Of a DNA stretch of 44,619 nt, positions 32,420 through 41,206 are shown piece by piece. How positions within the stretch are numbered: the stretch's first letter is position 1; the number at the start of each line of letters is the position of its first letter. The notes under the pieces were generated by a model, which saw only the letters and a program-made list of their open reading frames with translations, was not told the origin of the DNA and searched no databases. Where the stretch lies: assembly GCA_028702315.1 (NCBI GenBank), contig JAQVPA010000006.1:1-44619 (forward strand). Reading direction: 5' to 3'. The stretch is from Candidatus Margulisiibacteriota bacterium (GTDB taxonomy: Bacteria > Margulisbacteria > WOR-1 > O2-12-FULL-45-9 > XYB2-FULL-48-7). Position numbers and translations under genes: made by a program.

Positions 32420-33794
32420 ATTTGGGACCGATGGCTGGCGTGCCAAGATCGCCGACGATTTTACTTTTGATAATGTCCGTCTGGTAGCGCAAGCCTTGGT
32501 CACCCATCTTAAGGAGCTCAAAGTCGAGGACAAAGGGATTGCCGTTGGTTACGACAATCGTTTCCAGTCAGAGGATTTTGCCCGCGCTGCCGCCGAGATC
32601 TGCTCCGGCGCCGGGATCAAAACTTTGTTAATGGCCCATTCGCTCCCCTCGCCGACCCTCTCCTATACGGTAAAAAACCTTGGTTTGGCCGCTGGGATAA
32701 TGATCACCGCTTCCCATAATCCGCCGGCCTGGAATGGCTTCAAGATCAAAGAAAGCTTTGGCGGCTCATCATTTCCGGAAACGACCAAGGCGGTCGAAAG
32801 CCATATCCAGCCAGTTTTGGCCATTGCGCCGTCGACAAAAAACATCAGTAGCTATGAACCGGACACCGAATACCTGAAAAAGATCAGTTCACTCGTAGAC
32901 ATGCCAACCATAAAAGCGGCCGGATTAAATATCATTTTCGATCCAATGCACGGCAGTGGCGCGGGTTATTTTAAAAAGCTTGGTGTTTCGGTTACCGAGA
33001 TCAGAGGGAACCGCGACCCGCTCTTTAGCGGCATAAATCCCGAACCTCTCCCGGTCAACCTCGAAGAATCGATCTCATTCGTTAAGGAAAGCGCCTTAGC
33101 CAACCCAGACAAATTGACCGTTTGCATCGTCGTTGACGGCGACGCCGACCGGATCGCGGCAATCGACGGTTCAGGCCGGTTCATTAATACTCATAATATT
33201 TTCTGCCTTCTGTTGCGCTACCTGGTCAAGCATCGAAAGATGTCTGGTGAGGTAATTAAAACTTTTAATCTTAGCAATTTGATCGATAAATTATGCGCCC
33301 AATACGGCTTGGCACTAACGGTTACGCCAATTGGGTTTAAATATATTGCCAAACAGATCATGGAAAAAGATGTCCTGATGGGCGGTGAAGAGAGCGGCGG
33401 CATGGCGGTCAAAGGCTTTATCCCGGAACGTGACGGCACCCTGGCCGGATTAATGCTGCTCGAGCTGATGGCACTGGAGAAGAAAACATTAGCACAGATC
33501 ATGGACGAAATAATGGCAGAACATGGTTATTTTTATTATGACCGGATCGATCTCCACACTGACAAAGGGCCGGAAACGGTCAAGAAGTTAGGCGAAAACA
33601 AGCCCAAAGAATTTGCCAACATGAAGGTCAAAAATATTGAGACCTTGGATGGGTTAAAGCTCTCTTTTGAAGATGAAAGTTGGATCCTCTTTCGGGCTTC
33701 AGGGACCGAACCGCTTCTGCGAATTTATGTTGAAGGCCGCACCCCGGAAGAGGTCAAATTAATTCTCGGCGCCGGCGAAAACTTCGCTAAATAG
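32406..33794 (+). CDS. Phosphohexomutase (phosphoglucomutase/phosphomannomutase family)
   Basis: The 462-residue protein has the four superfamily loops: KFGTDGWRAKI, the phosphoserine loop TASHNPPAWNGFKIK, the metal loop VVDGDADRIAAID, the sugar loop GGEESGG and RASGTEPLLRIYVEG. The serine loop differs from that of GlmM (TASHNPFxDNG), so a phosphoglucose/phosphomannose mutase is more likely than phosphoglucosamine mutase. The start is ATG 32406 (MKNIKFGTDGW); the track start adds an overlap-derived leader. It is a second, distinct mutase besides pgm at 19868, presumably for nucleotide-sugar supply. Confidence 0.9.
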   Translation: MKNIKFGTDGWRAKIADDFTFDNVRLVAQALVTHLKELKVEDKGIAVGYDNRFQSEDFARAAAEICSGAGIKTLLMAHSLPSPTLSYTVKNLGLAAGIMITASHNPPAWNGFKIKESFGGSSFPETTKAVESHIQPVLAIAPSTKNISSYEPDTEYLKKISSLVDMPTIKAAGLNIIFDPMHGSGAGYFKKLGVSVTEIRGNRDPLFSGINPEPLPVNLEESISFVKESALANPDKLTVCIVVDGDADRIAAIDGSGRFINTHNIFCLLLRYLVKHRKMSGEVIKTFNLSNLIDKLCAQYGLALTVTPIGFKYIAKQIMEKDVLMGGEESGGMAVKGFIPERDGTLAGLMLLELMALEKKTLAQIMDEIMAEHGYFYYDRIDLHTDKGPETVKKLGENKPKEFANMKVKNIETLDGLKLSFEDESWILFRASGTEPLLRIYVEGRTPEEVKLILGAGENFAK

Positions 33795-33797
33795 TAT

Positions 33798-35132
33798 CTA
33801 TTTCCCGCCCTGCAGCTCTTTCTCGAATTCCAGCTTCCTTTGGATCCGCTGTAGTTCCGCTTTCTCCTGGGCAACTTCGCGCCCCTTTTTCAGCTTCTGA
33901 AACATAGCCAGCAGTTTTTCGTGCAATTCTTTGCTGTCGCCGGCAACCAGCGACGCTTTTCGAAATTGGGCCGACGCTAATTCGCTCTCTCCAGCCTGCT
34001 CATAAGCTTTGCCCAGCACAATATAAAGTTCGGGATTCCCCCCTTCGATCTTGACAGCGTTTTCATATTCCGCGATCGCCAGGTCTTTGCGCCCGGCAGA
34101 AAGATACAACTCGCCAAGGTAAAGATAGATCATCGGGTTGTTCGGCTCCTGCTGCAACCCCTTCTTGTATTCCGTGATCGCCGGTTGCAACATCCCCTTA
34201 AAGCGGTAGTCATGGCCTTTGAGTACCGGATTAAGCACTTCAACTTTGGCCTTACCGGCGACTTCCGCATGCCAGCGTTGGAAAGTTTTCGCTTTTTTCT
34301 CTTGCAGCGCCTGCTCCTCACTGATATTCCTTATCCGCGAATCGGTAACTTTAATAATATGATAACCAAATTGGGTTTTAACGATCCCGCTTACCTGCCC
34401 CGGTTTTAATGAGAGAACCGTCTGTTCGAACGGCTCAACCATCATTCCGGTCGTAAAATAGCCAAGGTCGCCTCCCTTTTTAGCCGAGCCAGTATCTTTG
34501 GAGTATTGTTTAGCTAACTGGGCAAAATCACCACCCGCTTTCAATTTACTAAGCAACTCCTTGGCTTCGGCCTCGGTCGGGACCAAAATATGGCTGGCCC
34601 TGATCTCCCGCAGGTCATCCGGTGTCAACCGGACCTGTTCCTGCAACTTGGTATTTAGTTTCTGGACTAGGATATCGTCACGAATAAGGTCCTTAAATTT
34701 CCCCAGATCAAGCCCCATCGCTTTCAAGGCCTTTTCCAGATCGCGTTTTGACGACACTTTCTGCTGTTTCATGATGTTGTCAATAGTCGCGTCAATTTCC
34801 CGTCCGGAGACCCGGACCTTTTTTCTGGCTTCCCCAACCAGCATGGTAAAATCGATCGCCTGGCCCAGTGCCAAGCTTTCAATCATCGCCAGATCGGTCG
34901 GCGTCAGTTCCTTGTTCTTGCCATACTCGGTAGCAACACGGTTCAATATTTCCCGGTAGCGGATCGCCGTTACCTCGCGTCCGTTAACTTTGGCGATCAC
35001 GTTCGGATTATTCGAACCGCCAAAATCACCGCCTAATCCTTTAAAACCAATGCCATAAAACATCGAACCGGCAAAAACCACCGCGACGACAATCATGATT
35101 GTCTTTGTTTTTTTCCTTAACCAGCTTAACAT
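33798..35132 (-). CDS. SurA-like peptidyl-prolyl isomerase fused to TPR repeats
   Basis: This 444-residue protein has one N-terminal membrane anchor (about 8-30, KTIMIVVAVVFAGSMFYGIGF), a SurA_N-like region starting VIAKVNGREVTAIRYREIL, a parvulin domain (ASHILVPTEAEAKELLSKL, DLGYFTTGMMVEPFEQ, FGYHIIKV, about 180-275), and then TPR repeats (about 300-400: PMIYLYLGELYLSAGRKDLA, PELYIVLGKAYEQAG). It should act in the periplasm, folding outer-membrane or secreted proteins. The TPR addition is unusual for SurA/PrsA. It is ten bases from ftsX in the same operon. Confidence 0.9.
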   Translation of the reverse strand: MLSWLRKKTKTIMIVVAVVFAGSMFYGIGFKGLGGDFGGSNNPNVIAKVNGREVTAIRYREILNRVATEYGKNKELTPTDLAMIESLALGQAIDFTMLVGEARKKVRVSGREIDATIDNIMKQQKVSSKRDLEKALKAMGLDLGKFKDLIRDDILVQKLNTKLQEQVRLTPDDLREIRASHILVPTEAEAKELLSKLKAGGDFAQLAKQYSKDTGSAKKGGDLGYFTTGMMVEPFEQTVLSLKPGQVSGIVKTQFGYHIIKVTDSRIRNISEEQALQEKKAKTFQRWHAEVAGKAKVEVLNPVLKGHDYRFKGMLQPAITEYKKGLQQEPNNPMIYLYLGELYLSAGRKDLAIAEYENAVKIEGGNPELYIVLGKAYEQAGESELASAQFRKASLVAGDSKELHEKLLAMFQKLKKGREVAQEKAELQRIQRKLEFEKELQGGK

Positions 35133-35141
35133 TATTTCCTC

Positions 35142-36029
35142 CTACGGTTCATTCTTTAAAGCCCGGGAGACAGAAATGTAGCCCCCCAACATACCCAAGC
35201 CAACGCCAGTCATAGTCATGACCAAATAAACGAACCACAGCAACCGCTGGTCCGTGACAACCGGCAGAAAGGGCAAGGCGGCGGATATCTGCATAATTGC
35301 GGAATCGTAAGAAAGCTTCAAGATGATAAAAGAGGCGATCCCGCCGATCACCCCGATCATTATCCCCTCAATAATGAATGGCCATTTAACGAACGTATTG
35401 GTCGCCCCAACCAATTTCATAATATAGATATCTGTTTCCCGGGCGATCACCGTTAAACGGATCGTATTAACCACAATGAGCAAGGTCGCCAGCGAAAGGA
35501 GCACCACCAATACTATGCCGGCCGCCCGAACCGCACCAACCATTGAACGCATTTGGTCGATTAACTTGCCGCTGTAACGGACTTCATCGATGACCTCCAG
35601 GTCAGAGATCGATTTAGCTACGACCGGCAGCATGTCCGGGTTCCTCACCCTGACCGCAAAGGTATGCGGCAAGGGATTTTCGTGGACGATCTCTTCGAGC
35701 GCCAGCTTACTGCCAAAATCGCCTTTAAATTTTTTCCAGGCTTCGGTTTTGGAAGTAAATTCAACTTTCTCCACCCCCGGCAGCTTGCCGATCTTTAGCT
35801 GGACCGCAGCGGCGTCTTCAAGTGAAAGGTCTTTTGATGTGTAGGCAACCAGATCAAGCCGAGAAGCAAAGGTGCCAACAATGTTCCCCATATTAATGAT
35901 CGACAAGAGGAAAAAGCCAAAAACCGTCAGCGACACGGTAATCGTTACGATCGCCACCATGGTCATCAAGGCCGACCGCCGAAAAGAGCGGAACGCTTCA
36001 ATAATAAAAAATTCTATACTGCTAAACAT
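35142..36029 (-). CDS. ftsX: Cell-division ABC-transporter-like permease
   Basis: FtsX pairs with FtsE at the septum to control peptidoglycan hydrolases. The 295-residue protein has an N-terminal cytoplasmic segment and helix (FRSFRRSALMTMVAIVTITVSL), a periplasmic loop of about 100 residues with PGVEKVEFTSKTEAWKKFK, and three C-terminal helices with TIRLTVIARETDIYIMKLVGATNTFVKWPFI, a clear FtsX motif. It overlaps the ftsE end by 8 nt. Confidence 0.96.
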   Translation of the reverse strand: MFSSIEFFIIEAFRSFRRSALMTMVAIVTITVSLTVFGFFLLSIINMGNIVGTFASRLDLVAYTSKDLSLEDAAAVQLKIGKLPGVEKVEFTSKTEAWKKFKGDFGSKLALEEIVHENPLPHTFAVRVRNPDMLPVVAKSISDLEVIDEVRYSGKLIDQMRSMVGAVRAAGIVLVVLLSLATLLIVVNTIRLTVIARETDIYIMKLVGATNTFVKWPFIIEGIMIGVIGGIASFIILKLSYDSAIMQISAALPFLPVVTDQRLLWFVYLVMTMTGVGLGMLGGYISVSRALKNEP

Positions 36030-36702
36030 TGTACATCCCCAATTGCTGGTCGCGGATCAGGCGTCCCCCATCAAGTTCAATGACCCGCTTCTTCATCTCA
36101 TCAACAATGCTCTTATTATGGGTGGCGACGACAACGGTAGTATTCCGCTTATTGATCTTGTCCAGCAGTTGCAAAATATCCCACGAAGTGGTCGGGTCCA
36201 GGTTGCCGGTCGGCTCATCAGCGAGGAGAATCGGCGGATTATTAACGATCGCCCGGGCAATGCAAACCCGCTGTTTCTCGCCGCCGGAGAGCTCATTCGG
36301 AAAAGAGCTGACCCGGCGCAGCATTCCGACCAGCTCTAATGCCTGCATCGCTTTGCGCCTGATGGTTGAGCGCGGCGCACCGGTCACCCGCAGCGCAAAA
36401 GCAACGTTCTCATAGACTGTTCGTTTCGGCAGTAACTTAAAGTCCTGGAAAACAACACCGATATTCCGGCGGAGGTAAGGGACCTGGTCGGGGTTCAACT
36501 CAGCCACATTAACCCGGTCGACAATAACCTTACCCGACGTCGGCAGATCTTCGCGGTAAAGCATTTTTAAAAGCGTGGTCTTGCCGGCGCCGGACGAACC
36601 GACGAGAAAAACAAATTCTTCTTTGCCGATGGTCAGGCTGATATTGTGCAGCGCGTCAATGCCGCTCGAAAATGTTTTAGAAACATTGGTAAGTTCGATC
36701 AT
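36022..36702 (-). CDS. ftsE: Cell-division ATP-binding protein
   Basis: FtsE is the ABC ATPase partner of FtsX. The 226-residue protein has Walker A (VGSSGAGKTTLLKML), the Q-loop (GVVFQDFKLLPKRTVYENVA), the ABC signature (ELSGGEKQRVCIARAI), Walker B (ILLADEPTGNLD) and the switch histidine (VVVATHNKSIVDEM). It begins just after the glyA stop and overlaps ftsX. Confidence 0.96.
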   Translation of the reverse strand: MIELTNVSKTFSSGIDALHNISLTIGKEEFVFLVGSSGAGKTTLLKMLYREDLPTSGKVIVDRVNVAELNPDQVPYLRRNIGVVFQDFKLLPKRTVYENVAFALRVTGAPRSTIRRKAMQALELVGMLRRVSSFPNELSGGEKQRVCIARAIVNNPPILLADEPTGNLDPTTSWDILQLLDKINKRNTTVVVATHNKSIVDEMKKRVIELDGGRLIRDQQLGMYNV

Positions 36703-36706
36703 TTAT

Positions 36707-37954
36707 TTATTGGTATAAAGGAAAACCTTGGCAAAGCTCGGCAATGCCAGCCGAAACTTCCTGTTTGGTCTTTTCATCAGCGACATTTTTCAAGACCTTG
36801 GCGATCAGGTCAGCGATCTTGGCCATCTCCAACTCTTTCATCCCCCGCGTCGTCAGCGCCGGCGTGCCGAGGCGCAGGCCCGAAGTGATAGTCGGTTTTT
36901 CCGGATCAAAAGGAATTGTGTTCTTGTTCGCCGTGATCCCGACTTCATCAAGGGCTGTTTGGGCGATCTTGCCGTTCACTTTGAATGGCCTAAGATCAAC
37001 CAGTACCAAATGGGTGTCGGTGCCGCCGGAGACAAGCCGGAAACCGTTCTTAAGTAATCCTTCAGCCAACGCTTTAGCGTTCTTGACGATCTGCTCTTGG
37101 TATTTCTTAAATTCCGGTGTCATCGCTTCTTTAAAGCAGATCGCTTTTCCAGCAATGATATGCTCCAATGGACCGCCCTGCGTTCCCGGGAAAACAGCTT
37201 TATCAACTTGTTTCGCGTAAGCTTCTTTGCAGAGAATGAGGCCGGAACGCGGCCCGCGCAAGGTTTTGTGGGTCGTTGAAGTCACAACTTCAGCCACCGG
37301 GACCGGCGAAGGATGGAGACCGGCCGCGATCAAACCGGCGATATGCGCGATATCAACCATTAGAACGGCGCCAACTTCGTCACAGATCTCGCGGAATTTC
37401 GGGAAATCGATAATCCGCGGGTAGGCGGTCGCGCCGGTCACGATCATTTTCGGCTTATGTTCTTTGGCTTCTTTCCGGAGCTGGTCATAATCGATCAAGT
37501 CATTATCCTGGCGGACGCCGTAAGAAACAAATTTAAAGTACATGCCGGTGACATTGACCGGACTGCCGTGCGTCAGGTGCCCACCGTGCGATAAATTGAG
37601 CCCCATCACCGTGTCGCCCGGCTTGATGAACGCCACGTAAGCGGCAAAATTCGCCTGCGAACCAGAATGTGGCTGGACGTTAGCGTGGTCGGCGCCAAAA
37701 AGCTTTTTGGCCCGCTCGATCGCCAAATTTTCAGAAAGATCAACGTTCTCGCAGCCGCCATAATAGCGCTTGCCGGGATAGCCTTCGGCGTATTTATTCG
37801 TCATGACCGAACCGCACGCCTCCATCACCGCCCGGGAAGTAAAGTTTTCGGAAGCGATCATCTCCAGTTTATTTCTTTGCCGGTCAAGCTCCTTATCGAG
37901 CAAGGCGGCAATCTCGGGGTCGGTTTTACGGACATTTTCTATATTAAAATGCAT
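36707..37954 (-). CDS. glyA: Serine hydroxymethyltransferase
   Basis: GlyA converts serine and THF to glycine and methylene-THF with pyridoxal phosphate. The 415-residue protein has [50 protein letters not shown] and the PLP lysine motif [24 protein letters not shown] site precedes the ATG and a leader of about 50 nt runs from its promoter. It heads the operon glyA-ftsE-ftsX-SurA/TPR, linking one-carbon supply with division genes only by position. Confidence 0.97.
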   Translation of the reverse strand: MHFNIENVRKTDPEIAALLDKELDRQRNKLEMIASENFTSRAVMEACGSVMTNKYAEGYPGKRYYGGCENVDLSENLAIERAKKLFGADHANVQPHSGSQANFAAYVAFIKPGDTVMGLNLSHGGHLTHGSPVNVTGMYFKFVSYGVRQDNDLIDYDQLRKEAKEHKPKMIVTGATAYPRIIDFPKFREICDEVGAVLMVDIAHIAGLIAAGLHPSPVPVAEVVTSTTHKTLRGPRSGLILCKEAYAKQVDKAVFPGTQGGPLEHIIAGKAICFKEAMTPEFKKYQEQIVKNAKALAEGLLKNGFRLVSGGTDTHLVLVDLRPFKVNGKIAQTALDEVGITANKNTIPFDPEKPTITSGLRLGTPALTTRGMKELEMAKIADLIAKVLKNVADEKTKQEVSAGIAELCQGFPLYQ

Positions 37955-37975
37955 TTGATTGTCCTTCCCTTAATT

Positions 37976-38009
37976 TTAAATTCTAAATTTTTAATTTTGA
38001 ATTTGTCTA
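37976..38009. repeat. AAATTnnAAAATT word run in the glyA leader
   Basis: The glyA 5' leader is mostly imperfect repeats of AAATTCAAAATT-like words. It is AT-only sequence that keeps the ribosome site free of structure; no specific motif is seen. Confidence 0.55.
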
Positions 38010-38010
38010 A

Positions 38011-38039
38011 AGTATATCATAGCGGTCAATTCTTGCCAA
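38011..38039 (-). promoter_or_regulatory. glyA promoter
   Basis: On the minus strand TTGGCA (38039-38034), a 17-nt spacer and TATACT (38016-38011) preceded by TGA, an extended -10. Its -35 box overlaps the -35 box of the divergent promoter. Confidence 0.72.
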
Positions 38040-38061
38040 CACGCGCAAATTATAGTACAAT
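38033..38061 (+). promoter_or_regulatory. Promoter of the YgiT-like gene (and probably guaB3-guaA)
   Basis: TTGCCA (38033-38038), a 17-nt spacer and TACAAT (38056-38061), 15 nt before ATG 38077. The 7-bp block TTGCCAA serves both divergent promoters. Confidence 0.72.
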
Positions 38062-38076
38062 TGCTCACTAAACAAC

Positions 38077-38367
38077 ATGACAAAAAGCACTCCTGACCAA
38101 GAAGATTCATACGAGAAATATAAAAAACTGATTGAAGGCCAAGAGCCCGGGGAGTGCCAAGCTTGCGGTGGAGTACTGGAGCTGGAAAAGGTCAATCTCG
38201 AAGATTACCAGAACGGCAAGCTTTATATGATGGAAGGCGTTCCCGCTTATGTCTGTCAGGACTGTAGCGAAGTCTGGGTCCCCGAACCGATCATGGCGGA
38301 ATTTGAAAAGATGATCGATACGGCCAAGCATAAGATTTCGCCCAAGCTCAAAAGACAAAAAAAGTAA
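38077..38367 (+). CDS. YgiT-type zinc-finger protein
   Basis: This 96-residue protein has two CxxC pairs (CQACGG and CQDCSE, about residues 27 and 60) with the pattern VPAYVCQDCSEVWV, typical of the YgiT/MqsA N-terminal zinc finger. In toxin-antitoxin loci such proteins are antitoxins with a DNA-binding C-terminal domain; here there is only a short basic helix (KHKISPKLKRQKK) and no toxin gene beside it. Its own promoter precedes it, and guaB3 follows after a 62-bp palindromic repeat. A regulatory role is possible but unproven. Confidence 0.82.
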   Translation: MTKSTPDQEDSYEKYKKLIEGQEPGECQACGGVLELEKVNLEDYQNGKLYMMEGVPAYVCQDCSEVWVPEPIMAEFEKMIDTAKHKISPKLKRQKK

Positions 38368-38368
38368 T

Positions 38369-38430
38369 GCGAATAGGGTAATGCGTAACGCGTACAATGA
38401 ACGCATTACGCATTACGCGTTTCGCTATTC
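38369..38430. repeat. 62-bp palindromic repeat, full copy 2
   Basis: It begins one base after the YgiT-like stop codon. The outer arms are GAATAG and CTATTC; inner parts are GTAATGCGTAACGCGT and its near complement around CAATG. It has the same length and layout as the copy at 24577. Confidence 0.85.
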
Positions 38431-38451
38431 TTTAAAAAAGGAGAAGTAAAA

Positions 38452-39612
38452 ATGGATATTGAATTAGGCAAAGCAAAAAAGACCAGGCGGGCATACGGTT
38501 TTGACGAGATCGCCCTCTGCCCCTCGATCATCACGATCAACCCGGAGGATACCGATATCTCGGTCAAGATCGGCGGGAAAAAACTCGATATTCCGATCAT
38601 TGCCGCGGCAATGGACGGCGTGATCAGCCCTAAAACCGCAATTCTAATGAGCAAACTGGGCGGCCTTGGCGTCCTGAACCTGCAGGGTGTCTGGACTAGG
38701 TATGAAGACGCAGAGAAGCAGCTAGAAAAAATATCTACTGTAACTAAAGAAGAGTATGTCCCGTTGATGCAAAAGATGTACCTCGAACCGATCAAGAAAG
38801 AATTAGTCATCAAAAGAATAAAAGAAATTAAGGCTGGCGGCGGAATTGCGGCCGTTTCTTCCATTCCTCAGGACGCAATTGAATTGGGCCCGATCGCCCG
38901 CGACGCCGGCGTCGATATTTTTGTCGTCCAATCAACCGTCCTTTCAACCAAGCACAAATCAAAAAGTTCCGCGCCGCTCGACTTGAAAAAGTTCTGCGCC
39001 GAAATGAAAGTTCCGGTCATCGTCGGCAACTGCGTTACTTATGAAGTCGCCTTAACGCTGATGGGGACTGGCGTAGCGGCAGTTTTAGTCGGGATCGGCC
39101 CCGGCGCCGCTTGCACTTCGCGCGGCGTCCTTGGCATTGGTGTCCCGATGGCAACCTCCATTTCCGACTGCGCGGCGGCCCGCGACGCGTATTTCAAGGA
39201 AAATAATGTTTACGTCCCGATCATTGCCGATGGCGGGATGGCTGTCGGCGGTGATATCTGCAAAGCAATTGGCTGCGGCGCTGACGCAGTGATGATCGGC
39301 TCGCCGATCGCCAAAGCAGCGGAAGCACCCGGCCGCGGTTATCATTGGGGGATGGCAACTCCGTCGCCTACTTTGCCTAGAGGGTCAAGAATTAAAGTCG
39401 GGACGATCGGCGGCTTAAAAGAGATCTTGCACGGTCCCGCTAAATTTGATGACGGCTCAATGAACTTTGTCGGCGCTTTGCGAACCTCGATGGGGACACT
39501 CGGCGCAGCCAATTTAAAAGAGATGCAGCAAGTAGAAGTCGTGATCGCCCCTTCCCTCCTGACCGAAGGGAAGGTCTATCAGAAGGCACAATCGCTGGGA
39601 ATGTATAAATAA
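38452..39612 (+). CDS. GuaB3-type IMP dehydrogenase family protein
   Basis: The 386-residue TIM-barrel protein belongs to the IMPDH/GMP reductase family. The catalytic cysteine loop reads [20 protein letters not shown], and phosphate-binding and flap regions are [27 protein letters not shown] and [15 protein letters not shown]. There is no CBS domain pair, so it is not classical GuaB; the loop matches the GuaB3 branch known from cyanobacteria and actinobacteria. To my knowledge the cyanobacterial form acts as an IMP dehydrogenase. The stop overlaps the guaA start (TAATG), so XMP supply to GuaA is the natural reading. Confidence 0.9.
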   Translation: MDIELGKAKKTRRAYGFDEIALCPSIITINPEDTDISVKIGGKKLDIPIIAAAMDGVISPKTAILMSKLGGLGVLNLQGVWTRYEDAEKQLEKISTVTKEEYVPLMQKMYLEPIKKELVIKRIKEIKAGGGIAAVSSIPQDAIELGPIARDAGVDIFVVQSTVLSTKHKSKSSAPLDLKKFCAEMKVPVIVGNCVTYEVALTLMGTGVAAVLVGIGPGAACTSRGVLGIGVPMATSISDCAAARDAYFKENNVYVPIIADGGMAVGGDICKAIGCGADAVMIGSPIAKAAEAPGRGYHWGMATPSPTLPRGSRIKVGTIGGLKEILHGPAKFDDGSMNFVGALRTSMGTLGAANLKEMQQVEVVIAPSLLTEGKVYQKAQSLGMYK

Positions 39613-41162
39613 TGCCAAAACATGACCTGATCGCTGTCCTTGATTTCGGCGCGCAATATTCGATGCTGATCGCCCGGCGCGTCCGGGAATGCAATGTCTA
39701 CTGTGAGATCATGGCTCACAACATCACGGCGGCCGAACTGAAAAAGCGTAAGGTCAAAGGGATAATCCTCTCCGGCGGGCCTTCTTCGGTTTACGATAAG
39801 AATTCTCCTAAACTGGATCCGCAAATTTGGAAGTCCGGGATCCCGATCCTCGGCATCTGTTACGGCACCCAATTAATGGCCAAAGACCTTGGCGGCAGCG
39901 TCAAGCCGGGCAAAAAGCGGGAATACGGCCGGACCGAGCTTTTCATTGACGACCAAACAGACATCTTCGCCGGTTTTGCTAAACAGATCATCTGCTGGAT
40001 GAGCCATGGCGACAGCATCGCCAAGCTCCCCAAAGGTTTTAAAATGCTCGCCCATACGCAAAACACGCCGCTGGCAGCCATCGGCGACCACGAACGAAAG
40101 CTTTACGGAGTTCAGTTCCATCCCGAAGTAGTCCACACCGACCGCGGGACCGAGATCATCAAGAATTTTGTCTACGTCGTCTGCGGCTGCAAACCGACCT
40201 GGACGACCAAGAACTTCATTGAAGAACAGACCAAAGAGATCAAAGAAGCGGTCGGCAAAGGGAAAATATTGCTCGCCCTCTCCGGCGGCGTCGATTCCTC
40301 GACTGTCGCCGCGCTGATCAGCAAAACTGTCGGCAAACAGCTGACCTGCATGTTCATCGACCAAGGGTTCATGCGCAAGAACGAAGCGAAAAAGATCAAT
40401 GAGATCTTTACCAAGCGGTTCAAGCTCAACTTCATCAACATCGACGCCTCCAAACGCTTTTACGAAAAGCTCAAAGGGGTTACCGATCCGGAAGAGAAAC
40501 GGCACCGGATCGGGAATGAATTTATCCGTGTTTTTGAGGAAGAGGCCAAGAAGCTCGGCCATATTCCCCTCCTCGCCCAAGGAACACTCTACCCCGACGT
40601 GATCGAATCGGCTGTTCCTGGTTTGAGCGCCACGACCGCCGTCAGGATCAAAACGCACCACAATGTCGGCGGATTACCGAAAGACATCAAATTCAAGCTG
40701 GTTGAACCGCTAAAAAAATTATTTAAAGATGAAGTCCGCGCGCTTGGCCGCGAGCTGGGAGTGCCAGAAGACCTGATCTCCCGCCAGCCGTTCCCCGGTC
40801 CAGGCCTCGCGATCAGGATCATCGGCGAAGTGACACCGGAACGGGTTAAAATACTGCAACACGTGGATGATATTGTAGTTTCGGAAGTTAAGAAGGCCGG
40901 ACTTTACAAGGAACTTTGGCAATCGTTCGCCGTCCTCCTCCCGATCAGAACAGTCGGCGTTATGGGCGATAAAAGGACTTATTTGAATACCGTCGCGATC
41001 CGCGCCGTCACTTCCCGCGACGCCATGACCGCCGATTGGGCCCGGCTGCCCTACGAATTATTGGATACATTCTCTACCAGAATTATTAATGAAGTACCCG
41101 AAGTCAACAGAGTCGTCTATGATATATCTTCAAAGCCGCCTGCCACGATCGAATGGGAATGA
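39612..41162 (+). CDS. guaA: GMP synthase (glutamine-hydrolysing)
   Basis: GuaA aminates XMP to GMP. The 516-residue protein has an N-terminal class I glutaminase (SGGPSSVYD, nucleophile in [27 protein letters not shown]), the ATP-pyrophosphatase P-loop [16 protein letters not shown], and the dimerisation domain ([21 protein letters not shown], ending PPATIEWE). It overlaps guaB3 by one base. A bidirectional terminator follows. Confidence 0.97.
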   Translation: MPKHDLIAVLDFGAQYSMLIARRVRECNVYCEIMAHNITAAELKKRKVKGIILSGGPSSVYDKNSPKLDPQIWKSGIPILGICYGTQLMAKDLGGSVKPGKKREYGRTELFIDDQTDIFAGFAKQIICWMSHGDSIAKLPKGFKMLAHTQNTPLAAIGDHERKLYGVQFHPEVVHTDRGTEIIKNFVYVVCGCKPTWTTKNFIEEQTKEIKEAVGKGKILLALSGGVDSSTVAALISKTVGKQLTCMFIDQGFMRKNEAKKINEIFTKRFKLNFINIDASKRFYEKLKGVTDPEEKRHRIGNEFIRVFEEEAKKLGHIPLLAQGTLYPDVIESAVPGLSATTAVRIKTHHNVGGLPKDIKFKLVEPLKKLFKDEVRALGRELGVPEDLISRQPFPGPGLAIRIIGEVTPERVKILQHVDDIVVSEVKKAGLYKELWQSFAVLLPIRTVGVMGDKRTYLNTVAIRAVTSRDAMTADWARLPYELLDTFSTRIINEVPEVNRVVYDISSKPPATIEWE

Positions 41163-41178
41163 CCAGAGGTAACAAATT

Positions 41179-41206
41179 CCCCACACTTAAGTGTGGGGAA
41201 TTATTT
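41179..41206. terminator. Bidirectional hairpin terminator between guaA and mltG
   Basis: The perfect 20-bp palindrome CCCCACACTTAAGTGTGGGG (41179-41198) is followed by AATTATTTT on the plus strand and AATTTGTT on the minus strand. It lies between two convergent genes. It is a near copy of the hairpin at 15052, sharing the AATTATT flank. Confidence 0.8.

Noticed and set aside
38077-38367. A complete toxin-antitoxin pair
   Set aside because: Only the zinc-finger protein is present; the 38368-38451 gap holds a repeat and the guaB3 ribosome site, not a toxin ORF.
39873-40661. 262-residue minus-strand ORF opposite guaA
   Set aside because: It is an antisense frame kept open by GC-rich codons of guaA; guaA motifs are intact throughout.
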